Translations under genes and position numbers: made by a program
Notes under the pieces: model-generated
What the model saw: the letters and a program-made list of their open reading frames with translations, nothing else
What the model was told of the DNA's origin: nothing
The model's database searches: none
Source of the DNA: Allomyces macrogynus ATCC 38327
Lineage: Eukaryota > Blastocladiomycota > Blastocladiomycetes > Blastocladiales > Blastocladiaceae
DNA length: 64,000 nucleotides
Assembly: GCA_000151295.1 (NCBI GenBank)
Contig: GG745347.1
Span: 844,976 to 908,975 of the forward strand
Direction of reading: 5' to 3'
In this document: positions 48,744 to 60,285 of the stretch, piece by piece
Numbering within the stretch: the first letter of the stretch is position 1
How the letters are laid out: each line of letters opens with the position of its first letter

Positions 48744-49032
48744 GGTTACGACGAGTCCACCGTGATGAGTTGAGTTGAGGATCGCGGAATTGGTGGTGCA
48801 AGTCGCGAGCATCCACAGCCCACGGGTGCGTCAAGGTCAGGCACCGTCAGCTGACATGTTGCCGGGTTGTCCGCGTCATTCCCAGCTCATTCTCATTTCT
48901 CCTGGTCTGTTGATTTCGCTCGCGATCAATGCGAACTCGGGCAGGACGCCAAGCCCGGCACGTCGTCGAACCTTCCGCAATACACGGACCAAAGAGACGG
49001 AATCCTTGCCACTGGCCGCAAACCAACCAACC
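48744..49032. promoter_or_regulatory. Short divergent promoter region (MDN1 / small membrane protein)
   Basis: 289 bp separate the ATG of MDN1 (minus) from the ATG of the 92-residue protein gene (plus), so both promoters must lie here or overlap the leaders. No TATA box was recognised. Confidence 0.4.
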
Positions 49033-49383
49033 ATGTCCGGTTTTGTGAATCGTTTCCCCGCTTTCCTTGTCGCGGCTGTCGGCGTCATGTCGGGCGTCTA
49101 CATTTTCCAGCCGGCCCTCGAGGAAATCTCGCGCCAGTGCGTCTGCTTCATGACCTTTGAAACGGTCAACGATGCATTGCACTGAGATCAACGATGTCTA
49201 TCTTGTAGCTCGCGCGAAATGGAGGAAAAACACCTCATGGAACAGCTCGAGGCGCGCGGCGGCAGCAGCAGCTGCGCCGGCCCAGGACGCTGCCGAGCCT
49301 TCCACGGCGCTGCCGGCGCCCGCCGCGTTGATGTCGGATCCGTCGACGCCGCAGTCGCAATGACGCGCCAAATGTCCACCTGA
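49033..49383 (+). CDS. Small single-span membrane protein, unknown function
   Basis: Two exons, 49033-49136 and 49209-49383, give 92 aa. The 72-bp intron (GTGCGT donor, TGTAG acceptor) splits a codon after two bases and restores a helix rich in Glu, Lys and Met (EMEEKHLMEQLEA). Residues 8-30 form a hydrophobic segment (core FLVAAVGVMSGVYIF) followed by QPALEEISR. This layout is common in small mitochondrial inner-membrane proteins, but no family is firmly recognised. The C-terminal third is low complexity; an Ala-rich alternative frame also runs through exon 2, so the end of the protein is less certain than its start. It is divergent from MDN1 and convergent with phosphatase copy 2. Confidence 0.6.
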
Positions 49384-49492
49384 AAACCAAAATATACATT
49401 GACACCGTGCAAAAACTGGCCATGATATGCAAAAATGAATACGGAGCGGCCGCCACGGGCCACGATCGCGTCTGGTAAAAATAAACCCACGC

Positions 49493-50796
49493 CTATACGC
49501 CAAGCAAGTGCTTCGTGCCGTTGATCTGCGTGCCAACAAACAGGTACCCGTTGACGCTGTCGACGACGCGCCCAACCGTCTCCGACTTCCACACGGACGC
49601 AATTTGCCCGTGCTCGACCGAGTAGGCGCGCGTGGCGCTATGCTTCTTGACGACAGTCTGGTCGAGCAGTTGGAACGGCTGGCAGTGCACGCCGTTCAGC
49701 GACTGGCTTGCGTGCAGAACACGCGCCATGTGCGTGAATGCCGTGTTGTCAATCTCGCCCGCGAGCGGCGGCGCTGGATGGGTCGCGTCGAGCGGGACGA
49801 TATCAAAGATGTTGATGTTGCAGTTGGTGTGCGTGGCCGCATTCATGAAAAAGAGCGACTGGTGCAAGAGCTGTGCGAGCATGATGCGGAGCAGGCGGCC
49901 GTGGACTACACGCGTGATGACGAGGTGAGTACCGAGCAAGGAGAACACGAAACGTTGCGATTCACGTCCAAGTGAATACGTACTCACGATGGCCACGGTC
50001 ACGGTGCACTGCTCCTTGGCGGCACGGTCGAGCGCCGTCGCGGCAATCTCCATGAGCTGTGCAATCGACCGCTTGCTCACGACATTGGGCGACTCGCCAT
50101 TCGGGAGGGCATCTGATGGTGATGGGAAAACGAAAAGGAACACCAATTCATCGGTTTGCGACCTATGACCATCAGGAGCAGGTGCACGCACAGTCAAAGT
50201 CGCCACTGTTCCACGCCGCATGCATTTCCTTGAGATCTGGGACCTTGGTGCCCTCAAGGTCGCCCCAGCTGATTTCGCGCAAGTCGGGGTACGACTAGAA
50301 TACCGAGCAGCAGCGTTTGATCAGTTCCACAACGCTTTGTTGTTCCTCTAGAGACGAGAAAGAACACGTACCGAGCGCAGAGCCTCCGGGTGGTACTTGG
50401 CAATGGCATCGGCAGTTTGCCGTGCGCGCTATTCGAGTAATTTGTCAACACAGTCAGACCACCGGCTGGCTTGCGAGCGAGAACAACCACCGAGCGGATT
50501 CGCACCAGCAAGTGGCTCGACACAACCCAGTCGACGGGTTCCGACGCGAGCCGTTCACCCAGAGCGTCGGCCTGCTTCAGACCACGGTCGTTGAGCGGAG
50601 CGTCGACGCCCGAGCCCTGCAGAACGTGTGCGGCGTTGAGCGCCGTTTCTGTGCGCAACCGTGATCAGTGCGGGGTGACGAGGTGCGCGAACGATGCGTT
50701 CAGAGGTTCGGGGCACATACCGCCGTGGCGACACAGGATCAAGCGCACGGCGGCGCCGGGCACGGGCGAGATGAGCGTGTCGCTGGACTTGGTCAT
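49493..50796 (-). CDS. Histidine phosphatase superfamily protein (phosphoglycerate-mutase-like), copy 2
   Basis: Six exons: 50796-50721, 50648-50506, 50428-50372, 50294-50192, 50112-49984 and 49905-49493; 306 aa. RHGETALNAAHVLQGSG is assembled across intron 1. The family blocks LNDRGLKQADALGERL, SSHLLRARQTADAI and NGESPNVV follow. The second catalytic His sits in VIHGRLLRIML. A ~130-residue C-terminal extension is shared with copy 1. All five introns have canonical GT-AG ends and lie at the same positions and phases as in copy 1; exons 4 and 5 are identical in length (103 and 129 nt). The enzyme should carry a phospho-His intermediate; substrate unknown. Its start lies 306 bp from the terminal repeat of a DDE transposon, so its promoter may have been affected by that insertion. 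Confidence 0.88.
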
Positions 50797-51101
50797 AGCG
50801 GGCGGGTTGAAGTATGTTGCAGCGTCGGTGTTGCAGGTGCGTGCGCAGGAGTTTGAGAGCGTGCACAGCGAGAAAGTTGATCACGGCCGAGAGCGTTGCT
50901 GGGAAGCGAGCGGGTGGCAGCTTGCAAAACTTGCTGGCAGCAGCGCTGAGATGGTTGGGTTGGAGCTGGCGAAACTTGGTGGTTATGGTGCAGAGCAATG
51001 GCGTGGCCAGGTACAAGCGACTGGAGAGAACGTTGTGCAGGCAGTCGCGCAGGCGGTCAGGGTACCATGGAAGCTCAGTTTAGTGCACGCACACCTGGTC
51101 G
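50797..51101. other. Promoter-side region of phosphatase copy 2
   Basis: About 300 bp between the phosphatase start and the DDE transposon repeat. Nothing specific seen. Confidence 0.4.
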
Positions 51102-51196
51102 TGTCAGAACTTTTGTCGTTGGCCGGAATATAACTTTTGCGGCCTATAGCCAACCGCAAATCACACCCACCCACGCTCTAACTTGCCGCACTGCAT
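51102..51196 (+). repeat. Left terminal inverted repeat of the DDE transposon
   Basis: Contains ACTTTTGCGGCCTATAGCC and CACCCACC..GCTCTAACTTGC. It pairs with the reverse complement of 54529-54622. Confidence 0.85.
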
Positions 51197-51332
51197 TCTT
51201 CAACGCGTGAACAATACATAGTGTGCTTTTGGCAGCGATCCGACGACATCATGGAACCGACCATGTATTACACCTCAAAACTCACCGACACCACGCCGAC
51301 GCACATCGAAATCAAGACGAAATACATCGCCC

Positions 51333-54300
51333 TCACGTCCCATGCCGATTGTCGGCCTGCTCGGCGGCCTGCAGCTCCTTGAGCACATGGTCCTGGTACA
51401 CTTCATGGTTGGGGATGCTCAAGAGCTTTGCAATTGTGACCGCAAGTGCATTCTCAGGCATGAGCCAGTGTGACTTGTACATCTTCACAAGATACTCGGC
51501 CGCATGCACCAACCCAACGCGCATTTCGTAAATCGAGATGAACTGCCACAACTTGCAGTAGTACTTGTGAATCATGTCAGCATCAACCAAGTTGAGCACC
51601 ATGGGCACAATGCGCTTGAGCTCCTTGAACGAGTATTTGCAGTGCTTGTGGGCATACCTGTGCAGGGACAAGGAGGAAAAGAGGTCAGTCACGTCCAGTT
51701 TGTCACCATCAGGAACAGGTTGGATAGAACACACTGCTTTGCACTGGCCCAGAACCACTCTAAGCTATGGAAAGAATGGGAGAGAGTCAGCTCATATCAA
51801 TCGCCACCACTGAGAAAAAAAAGAGGATGCACAATTTAACTCAGGGTGAAACTTGGGCAACAGCAGGGCCAAGTGGCCCCAACTGTTGAGCATCATCTCA
51901 ATCAAACCTTTCTGCTCCTTGAAGTCTGGCTGCAACACAAGCAGCCGCTTTTGGCAGCAATCAGACCACATGTACTGCAGCAGATCCTCCTTGTAAGCGC
52001 CCTTGCATGGATCACACTCCACCCACAATCCTGGCCACATCAACCCATGCTCAAGAATACTTGTCAATCCTTGTGGCTCACCACACACATTGAGCATGCA
52101 CTGCTCAATGTGCTGCCTGTCAGGTCACATGAACCACCCTGTGCACATGCGTGGCGCCTTCTTGCCATTATCCCAGCTGATCACCTTGCACATCAGGAGC
52201 ATGTCCTTGGGGGAATACCTTGTGACCCACTGTGTTATTGAGCATGACAAGCATCTTGACATGTTGCCCATGCCAATTGCCATGGAGCACCATGAATGTT
52301 GGCAAAAACTTGTTCTCAATCTGGTCATTGAGCATCTCGCCCATCCAGAACCCATCCTTGCCATAGTCATGAATGATGCACAACATTGAAACCTCACCCT
52401 TGGTGTTCTTGAATGGCATGCCATCCATGCGCTTGACAATCTGGCTGGGCAGCAGCTTCACCTCACCATGGCATGGGCACACGAACTTTAAGCACATCAA
52501 ACCCTTGCCCTTGCTTTTCTTGGCCAGCTGGTAGCGCCCCTTCTTCTTCCAGTACTGCCACTTGGAGTCATTGGTGCTAAAGACTGACTCATGGAATACT
52601 GGCACAAGCAGCAACTTGTGCTGCATCTGCACCAGGTCCAGGTCCACAATCTTGCCCTTCTCGCCAACCACGCGCATCTGGTTCTCACACATGTGGATCA
52701 GACTGACATAACCATGGCAGTCATCAACCACATTGGCTCAGTCATGACCATTGCTCCATGCGCCAGTGCTGTCCTTGCTGTACTCCCACCTGTGCGAGCA
52801 CATCACCCACTGCACCCACTTGAGTGAAATCTTTTCCAGCACCTTGCCATACCTTGACCCCAATGCATCCATCTCATGCATGACCAGCATGACCTTGTTG
52901 TGCACCCACTCAGTGAATTGCATCAGTGTGATGGTGCCAGACAGCTGCACATTGAGCCACACATCAGCCAGCCTGGCAATGTCCTTGTCAAAGACAAATG
53001 ACTTGACCTCTTGGCTGTGCTGATGATGGTCATCATAGACCTGGCTGTATTCGGCAAAATAGCAGACCCAAATCAGGAGCAGGCACTTCTTGTGCTTGAG
53101 CCCTAGTCCATTGCCCCAGACCTTCAAAATGGCCTCCTTGGCCACAACTGCCAACACAATGTTATCCAAGTGCAGCATCACATAGATCTGCATCAACATC
53201 AAATGCACAATGTCCCACCCATTCCAGTTGGACAAGCAGCAGAGGGGCACCTCAGCAGTCATTCACACAAGCAAGTCCATGTAATGCTTGTGCTTGTGCT
53301 TGCTGATCTTGTTGGATGTGCACTCAAGTTGGGTGCATGGCTTGTTGGGCGTCATCAAGCAATTGTGTGCCTAGGCTGCTGGCACAGCGCCACCACTGCA
53401 ATTGCCACTGCCACAACCACCATGTCCATGAGTGAGGTGGTCAATGAGAGCAGTGCCAACACTGGGTGGGAAGGATGGGCAAAGCAGCATCAGGACAATG
53501 CTGTCCATGGTGGTCAGCAGGTGGGCAGTGGCTTGTGTCAATGCAGGCCCACTGGCTGCACACAGCACACAAGATGAGACAGCACACACTGCTGTGGCAA
53601 TCAATGCGACGCCAAGTGCTGCTGCTGCTGCAGATGCAAGACTAAGTGCTGCAGCAGTGATTGGCACAGCAGCAGCAACAACACTGCCAGAGGCCATAGA
53701 GGTAGGCGCACAGATGGCTGTGGGTGATACAGGTGCCAGGGTTACAGCAGGTGGGTCCAGTGTGACACCATTGGGTGGAGAGCATGTGGTGGCAGCGCTG
53801 GGAGGAGGAGGAGGAGAAGTGGAAGGAGGAGCAGCAATGGCATGGGTCCCATGCAGCATGACAGCCACATCCAGGTCATTGATGTCCATGGCCTCATCAG
53901 GCCCAGGGGCACATGTACTGCCAAATGGCAATGCTACAGGTCACATGCAGATGGTGGCGGTCAGCACAGTGGGTGAACCAGCACCAGGAAAATTCGCGCA
54001 TGGGTGGAGCACAGTGCTGGCATTGCACATGACATTGACATGCAAGTACCATGTAGTGCAGCAGCCAAGGGCGGCCAGTGCAGCGAGAAATCAGGTGGAA
54101 AAGAGGGCAGTTGACGACGTGCAGCACTTGCAGCAACAGCAAGGAGTGGGTGCTTGAAACTGGTGGTTAAGGGTGTAGGCTGAGCATCTGCAAACAACGC
54201 CACACTCACTAAGTCCAAGCACAACAGCAAGATTTCAGTTTGCACATTGACACTCATGATGCTGGGTTGGTCAGTGGGGATGACACAGGGAGGCAGGCAA

Positions 54301-54356
54301 GGCATGGACAGTTCAGATGGGGGTTTGGGTTCAACTGTTCGATATTTTGCATTCAC
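51333..54356 (-). pseudogene. Degenerate DDE transposase
   Basis: Read from 54356 down to 51333. An N-terminal part (MNAKYRTVEPKPPSE) and an Ala/Pro/Ser-rich region precede the conserved core. The first catalytic block near 52,590 reads VFHESVFSTNDSKWQYW; relatives have a THDES.F.AND motif, so the catalytic Asp seems replaced by His. A KSKGKGLM..FVC block follows. The last block is at about 51,830-51,930 (VLQPDFKEQKGLIEM, then LLPKFHPELN), whose Glu is the third acidic residue. A C-terminal block YSFKELKRIVPMVL follows at about 51,600. The frame is broken by TGA at 52,735 and shifts near 52,440, 52,170-52,100 and 51,790. Some breaks may be introns, but the overall state is a dead copy. Confidence 0.72.
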
Positions 54357-54528
54357 TGGGTCTGGTTATGCGCTGGCAGGTCGCTCATGCTTCAGCACCT
54401 CGCGCCACATTGCAGCCTGGCTCTTGGGGGACTTGGGTGGCATGGAAATGGTCGACAATGGTGGTCGGTTCCATGATGTTGTTGGATCAGGGCCAAAAGC
54501 ACACCATATATATGGCGCAGATTGGCGG

Positions 54529-54622
54529 TTGTAATGCAGCAAGTTAGAGCTTGGGTGGGTGAATGTTGCAGTCGGCTATAGGCCACAAAAGTTTTATTAT
54601 GGCCAACAACAATAATTCTGAT
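54529..54622 (-). repeat. Right terminal inverted repeat of the DDE transposon
   Basis: Reverse complement of 51102-51196 with about 80% identity. A TATATATA stretch lies just inside, at about 54506-54513. Confidence 0.85.
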
Positions 54623-55407
54623 GTGACTGGGTGGGCGTGCACCATACTATCACTGCTGTTGTCAACATTGTGGAAGCTGATTGCTTGGCCCACACACTAT
54701 GGCCCAAGATGGTTGAAATGAGGTGGAGAATGACGGTATGGGCTGGACACTGACTGGGTGGGGTCACAGGGCTGGCATGTATTTATTGTCTCTGGCCAAG
54801 ACTTGCCAGCCCAGGTGTAGCTCCTCCCCTGCCTGACTTTCCGCCTGAGTCTTGTGACAGGGTCGTCTGACAGCCCTTGCAACTGCCCTTCAGCCAATGG
54901 GAGTGGGCACATATTGATTGGTCATCAATTGGCAAGTGCACATCCCCATCTTGTTGGCCGTCTGTCTGGTGCTGACAGTTCCCTGCACATCACCATCATC
55001 TTCAACTCAACCACCACTGTCATCAATGGCCCACAGACCTCATCATCAACAACACGCCCTCTCCACTGCCAACTGACACTGATGCGCCCAACCTGCAATG
55101 ATAGCTGTATTTACAACAGTTCATTTACTCATCACTTTTGGCGTGATTCCTCTTGTCAGCGCCTTCATTTGTGTTGGTTTCTCTTGCATGTGGGTCCTTG
55201 CAGTGCAGTATCCAAGTCCAAGCAGAATCTCAATAGCTCAAACCACAAGGACAAGGGTTAGGGCAAGCTGGCAGTTGCCATCAATGTAGCCATTGATGTC
55301 ATCACCATGCCATTCCTGACACCCATGATGCCCATGACTTCCATAACAGCCTGGTCGTCCCTGTTGCAGATGCCAAGGTCAAGGGTTCTGTTCCAGCTGG
55401 GGCACAC
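54623..55407. other. CpG-poor spacer before the gypsy pol remnant
   Basis: Transposon-like composition without recognisable domains. It may contain the former LTR and gag of the element to the right, but no repeat partner or primer-binding site was identified. Confidence 0.4.
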
Positions 55408-57919
55408 ATGTTGATTGACAGCCAGATTGCCACAATTGCCACCATGACTGAACATGCCACTGGTGTGTCTGCTCAAGGGTCAGTTGACAGTTGTCTTATT
55501 GCATTCCTTGTCAATTCAGGTGCCACCATAACCATTGTGAGCAAGGAATTTGTGCACTTGCTCAGGCTCAATGTCAAGGGGCCCAGGATGCTGTGTAAAT
55601 TGTTGGCCCTCTCCAGTTGTGCACTGCCTGTTGGTCACATCAACTTGATGTTAATGAAGAATGTGACCCTCTTGTTCCCTGCCTTTGTGCTCCGCTCTCA
55701 CACGACTTGATTCTTGGCATTGACGTCCTCTCTGCACATCATGTGCAGATTGACCTCAACAGGGACACAGTTGTGCTCAAGGCCAGCACTTGTACTGTCA
55801 TGCTCCCAATCCACCAGTGCTCACAACCCCTGTTGTTCTCGGAGCTTGACAAGCTGGCTGCCACGATTTCTGAGCTGTAGGTTGAGGAGCTGCCAGTTGT
55901 CAGGTTCCACAACCACCAAATGATTGAGCAGTCACTTGTCAGTCCTGTGTTCTTCAAGATTGAGAAGAGCAAGCTCATCAACCTGCTCACCACGTATGTC
56001 ATGTTGTTTCCATCATACCAGAATGTGCCTGCTGTGTGTGCTGTCATAATGGCTGAGTTTGTCAAGATGGAAGCTGTGGGCATTGTTGTCAAGTCACATA
56101 GCAAATGGGCCAGCCCAGTTACTGTTGTACTGAAACCCAATGGCTTGGTTTGCTTTTGTGTTGACAATCAACATGTCAACCACATCATTGAGTGTAACGT
56201 GCACCTGTTACATGTCGTCAACAACATGCTTGACAAGTTCCACAGCTGCATCTACTACATGACGATTTACATGCTCTCTGGCTGTAGGTAGCCACTGCTT
56301 GTGCCCAAATTGTGCAAGGACATGGCGTTTGTACTCTACAAGTTTATGCATTTGCCATTTGGTTTGGCCATGGCACTGTTGGTCTTCCAGCACTGTGTGC
56401 GTGCAGTGCTCCAAGGTGTCCTACATGTGCAGAACTACTTGGACGATATTGTGGTCATGACAGCCACTTTTGACAAGCATTTTTCCATGCTGCACAACGT
56501 GTTTGACCAGTTGCATGAGCGCTCCATCTTGCTGAAGCTCATGAAGTGCTTGTTTGGTTGCCACAAGCTGACGTTCCTCAGGTTCACTGTCTCCAGGGTG
56601 GTGTCACAATGGACCTGGCCAAGGTTGAGGCCATGCATGCACTTCTGCTGCCCAAGGACTTGCCCAAATTATTGAGTTTCCTGGGTGCAGTCAATTTCTA
56701 CCACTCGTTTGTCAAAGGGTTCTTGTCCATTGGCCACTTTTTAACCTCTGCAAGGCCAGCACCAAGTTCAAGTGGACCAACAAGTGCCAGAGCATGTTCA
56801 ACTTGCTCAAGGAAAAGCCCTTGACTGTGCCAATGCTCACCTACCCCCAACTTCTTATGCAAGTTCCACCTCTGGACTAATGCAAGCACAAACAGCCATA
56901 GTGTGTGCCTGATGCAGCAGTACCTGATTGCACTGTGCTCGACTATGCTTTGGTACTGACCAATTGCATTCTTGTCATGTACACTCACTGGCCCTGAGAG
57001 CTGCTATGGTAATACTGACCTTGAGGACCTCTCCATCGTCTGGGTGATCAAGAAATTGCGCCTATACCTTGGGGGTGCCAAGTTCATGGTCTTCACTGAT
57101 CATAGTGCCCTTGTCCAAGGACCTGTAGTCACGCCTCTTGTGCTGGGTGCTGCAGCTCAAGCAGTATGATTTTCAAGTTATTTGTGTACCCAGTGTCCTG
57201 AACCATGTTGCCAATGTGTTGTTGTGAACAGTGACACTTTCTGAGGGGGCCCAGAGCCTGAAATATTTGAGCTCACTGTGCTTGCAGCTGTCAATGCCAT
57301 CAACTTGGCTGTGTTGGCCAATTTCTAACTTGACTCACTGCACAATGAACAAGCTTGATGTGATTTGTAAGGATCTCCTTGACACACTGTGCAAACCCTT
57401 CCACCTTGTCAATGGCAGCCTCTACTGCTTGATGCATGTCATTGTTACTCATGGTGTCTGGGTTGCTCATCTAGAAGGTGCTTGCACTTGTGCACAACCA
57501 TCCCACAGCCACACAACAAGGCATCAAGAAGACAACACCCTGCATCCACACTTGCTTCTGGTGGTCCAAGCTTGATGATAACGTCACCAACTATGTGTGC
57601 TTGTGCATGCCTCACGTCCAAGTGCACCATATCCAAGACTAACTGTGCACTCAACCTGCTCTCAATGACCAGACCCATGGAGAAACTTACTGTCAACTAT
57701 TGGGGTCTGCTCCCCAAGTCCAAGACCAAGAACTGCTATGTTCTCGTCATTCAAGATACCTACTCTTGCTATGTGTGGTATGTCATGATGCCCAAGAATA
57801 CAACCAAGTGCATGGTCACCATCCTCACAAAGGTCATACTCAAGTTTGGATTGCCACACTGCATCATCACTGACAATGGCTTGCCCATCAACTCCTTGAC
57901 CTGGACTTGTTCCTGCTGA
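55408..57919 (+). pseudogene. Ty3/gypsy-type retrotransposon pol remnant (PR-RT-RH-IN)
   Basis: Domains in order. Aspartic protease: FLVNSGATITIVSKEF, with the catalytic DSG changed to NSG, then HDLILGIDVLSAH. Reverse transcriptase: AVGIVVKSHSKWASPVTVVL, CVDNQHVN, LPFGLAMALLVFQ and an intact YLDD at about 56,438. Connection: FLGAVNFYHSFVKGFLSIG. RNase H: DLEDLSIVWVIKKLRLYLGG, then FMVFTDHSAL. Integrase core: PMEKLTVNYWGLLPKS, NCYVLVIQDTYSCYVWYV and FGLPHCIITDNG. PR-RT-RH-IN order defines Ty3/gypsy. The frame is broken by at least five stops or shifts. No LTRs were located, so the outer limits are those of the recognisable coding sequence. Confidence 0.88.
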
Positions 57920-58245
57920 GTGATGGTATTGGCTTGTGTCCCAGCCCACTGCACGCTCACATTGCCAATGGTCCCATCAAAAACACCACACATGATGTGA
58001 AGCAGAGCTCCAGCACAATGCCACCAATGATACCCATGTCGCATTTGTCAATAATGCTGTCAAGGAAAAGAGCTATTGGCAAGTCTCGCATGATGGAACA
58101 CTTCCCAAGCCACACAAATCCATTGCAAATGTGGCAGCACAGTCTATCTGGATGAGTATGGGTGCCACTGCTGCTCGTGTTGCTTCCAAAACTGCTGTAG
58201 CTGCTTCTTGCCAGTCAAGATTGCTCAACCTCAGTCCACCAGGCC

Positions 58246-58950
58246 ATGGACAAGCTGACATTTGATGGCTCTTATGACATTGGTGCTCTGGACGCTTTCC
58301 AGCTCAAGCTTGAACTCTACCTTGATGGTTGTGGCTGGTCCAAACAAGACAAGATCAGATTTGTTATTGGGCAACTCTCTGGCGAGGCAATTGCATTTTG
58401 GCGGTGCATGGCGCAGCCTATTCCGACAATGCACTGGACTGAGGTCATTGACATGCTCCACACTTACTCTGTGCCCTTGACAATTGGCACAAACTTGTAC
58501 AAGGCGCTCGAACGGTTGTGGCAGGGCAAGATGCCCCCATTCGAATTGTTGAAACAATTTGATGGGCATGCCAGCCATGTCAGCAACATGTCTGATGCCA
58601 AGTACTTCCGCCTGTTGCATGGACGCATCAACTCTTGAGCTCACAAAGAATTGGTCCATGCTCTTGGCCAGGTCCAGAAGGCGGGCAACAGATGTGAACA
58701 CTTGATGCGCCAGGAGATTGTCCAGGCATTGCTCAAAGCGCACTCAATTGGCCACACCATGGGGCTGGACGACCCAATGGACATTGACCTGGTGGCTCTG
58801 AAGCCACAGCCGACATACTGCAACAACTTTGGCAACCAATGCACTCAATTTGGTTCACTGCACCAGCAGTCTGACTGTATACCAAGTGGCAACTTTGACT
58901 GCAACAACATTGTCGAAATGCACAGATGCCTGTACCACATGACCACATGA
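58246..58950 (+). pseudogene. Gypsy-type gag fragment
   Basis: MDKLTFDGSYDIGALDAF, LKLELYLDGCGWS and QLSGEAIAFW match the retrotransposon gag capsid domain. After an in-frame TGA at 58636 the frame continues with PMDIDLVALK and a Cys/His-poor zinc-knuckle remnant (CNNFGNQC ... HQQSDC). It lies 3' of the pol remnant, the reverse of normal element order, so it most likely belongs to a second, truncated element. Confidence 0.72.
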
Positions 58951-59299
58951 TCATGGTACTGCACGCATGGCTCGTGTATGTAGTTAGCCTGACCAATAGT
59001 GTTAGATCATTGAGATTGTAACATTCAGATCGTTGAACTAGAACCAGATCGTTGTCACTCACATGGGCCACCTGGTTCAAACCACTACCTCTCATTGCAC
59101 TGCAACACAAAAACCACCCACCAAAAACCACTGCGTGTGCACGCTACACCCACCCGTCTGGCGCAATACATGCTGCAAAATGATGCTCGACAATGATATT
59201 CTCAGCAGCTGCAGTCCCTGCCTGTGCCAAATGTTTCTGCAGGTGCACCAATGCTTGCTGCTGCAGCACCACCCACTCGTCCTGCCCCATCCACATGAC
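58951..59299. other. Spacer before the tandem repeat
   Basis: CpG-poor DNA without recognised features. Confidence 0.4.
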
Positions 59300-59905
59300 T
59301 GCCAGCCCCACGCCGATGGAATGGGACAATGGTGGCAGGTCTCGCAAACTTGTACCTGCAGTTGGTGGGCCTGCAGCGGTCCGTAGGGGCCATTGGCGGC
59401 AGTTGCCACACTCAGGTCCGTGCAGGTGGTTGGGGGGCCGCATGGACCGCCGCGCGGCCGCCAGCCCTGCACCAATGCAATGGAACAATGATGGCAGGTC
59501 GCGCGAACCTGTACCCGCGGTTGGCGGGCCTGCGGCGGTCCGTGGGGGCTGTTGGTGGTTGTCGCCATGCTCAGGTCCGTGCGGCCCCCCAACCGCCCAC
59601 ACTGACTGCCGTGTGGCCGCCAGCCCTGCGCCAACGCAATGGAACAATGATGGCAGGTCACGCAAATCTGTTCCTACGATTGGCGGGCCTGTGGTGGTCC
59701 GTGGGGGCCATTGGCAGTTGTCACCACGCTTGGGTCCATGTGGCCCCCCAACCGCCTGCACTGACCGCTGCGTGGCCACCAGCCCCGCGCCGATGGAATG
59801 GAACAATGATGGCAGGTCGCGCGAACCTGTTCCTGCGATTGGCGGGCCTGCAGCGGTCCGTGGGGGCCATTGGCAGTGGTTGCCATGCTTGGGACAGCAC
59901 GGACC
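59300..59905 (+). repeat. 159-bp tandem repeat, about 3.8 units
   Basis: The anchor GGCAGGTC/T occurs at 59334, 59493, 59652 and 59811, exactly 159 bp apart. The unit is 53 codons, so frames stay open across it: two plus-strand frames of about 300 codons (59193-60107, 59329-60201) and one minus-strand frame of 293 codons (59144-60025). Units differ by scattered substitutions, and the array is more GC- and CpG-rich than its surroundings. Confidence 0.9.
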
Positions 59906-60285
59906 ACTGCATGGCCGTTTCCTTGCAGTTGCTGCAGCCATGTGCGCTTCCCCTGCATGCGCGTGCTCTGCTATTTTATCCTTTTGTGATTGCCAGGTCT
60001 CTCCACTGCCGGCATGCAGAGCCATATTGCCAGCAGGTTGTCCTGCTCAGAATCGTGGCTGTATCGATCAGCGTGCAATCAAATTGTTGCTCTGCGGCAA
60101 TTTTTGAATGCAATTTCGTGAGAATGCAAAGGCATCGAGTTGTCGAGGCTCGCTGCATTCGCCAAGTTTTGTCCATGTCATTGACAAGTGAGAAAACGTG
60201 AATTTCCACCTCACAACAACTCAGCAATCACTGCTCCACCACTCCACCATTGCTGTCATCGTCATCACAGCACATTCTACTGAAC

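Larger units (their letters stand above)
51102..54622 (-). mobile_element. DDE (Tc1/mariner-superfamily-like) DNA transposon with long terminal inverted repeats
   Basis: 3.5 kb bounded by ~95-bp inverted repeats (51102-51196 and 54529-54622, about 80% identical) and carrying one minus-strand transposase-like gene. Target-site duplication was not resolved. The interior is CpG-depleted while the left repeat keeps more CpG. Confidence 0.8.

Noticed and set aside
53432..54157. 241-codon plus-strand Ala/Val-rich frame
   Set aside because: Antisense of the low-complexity N-terminal part of the DDE transposase; no independent evidence.
59300..59905. Regular repeats considered as a CRISPR-like array
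   Set aside because: The units are contiguous 159-bp copies without unique spacers, in a eukaryotic transposon context.
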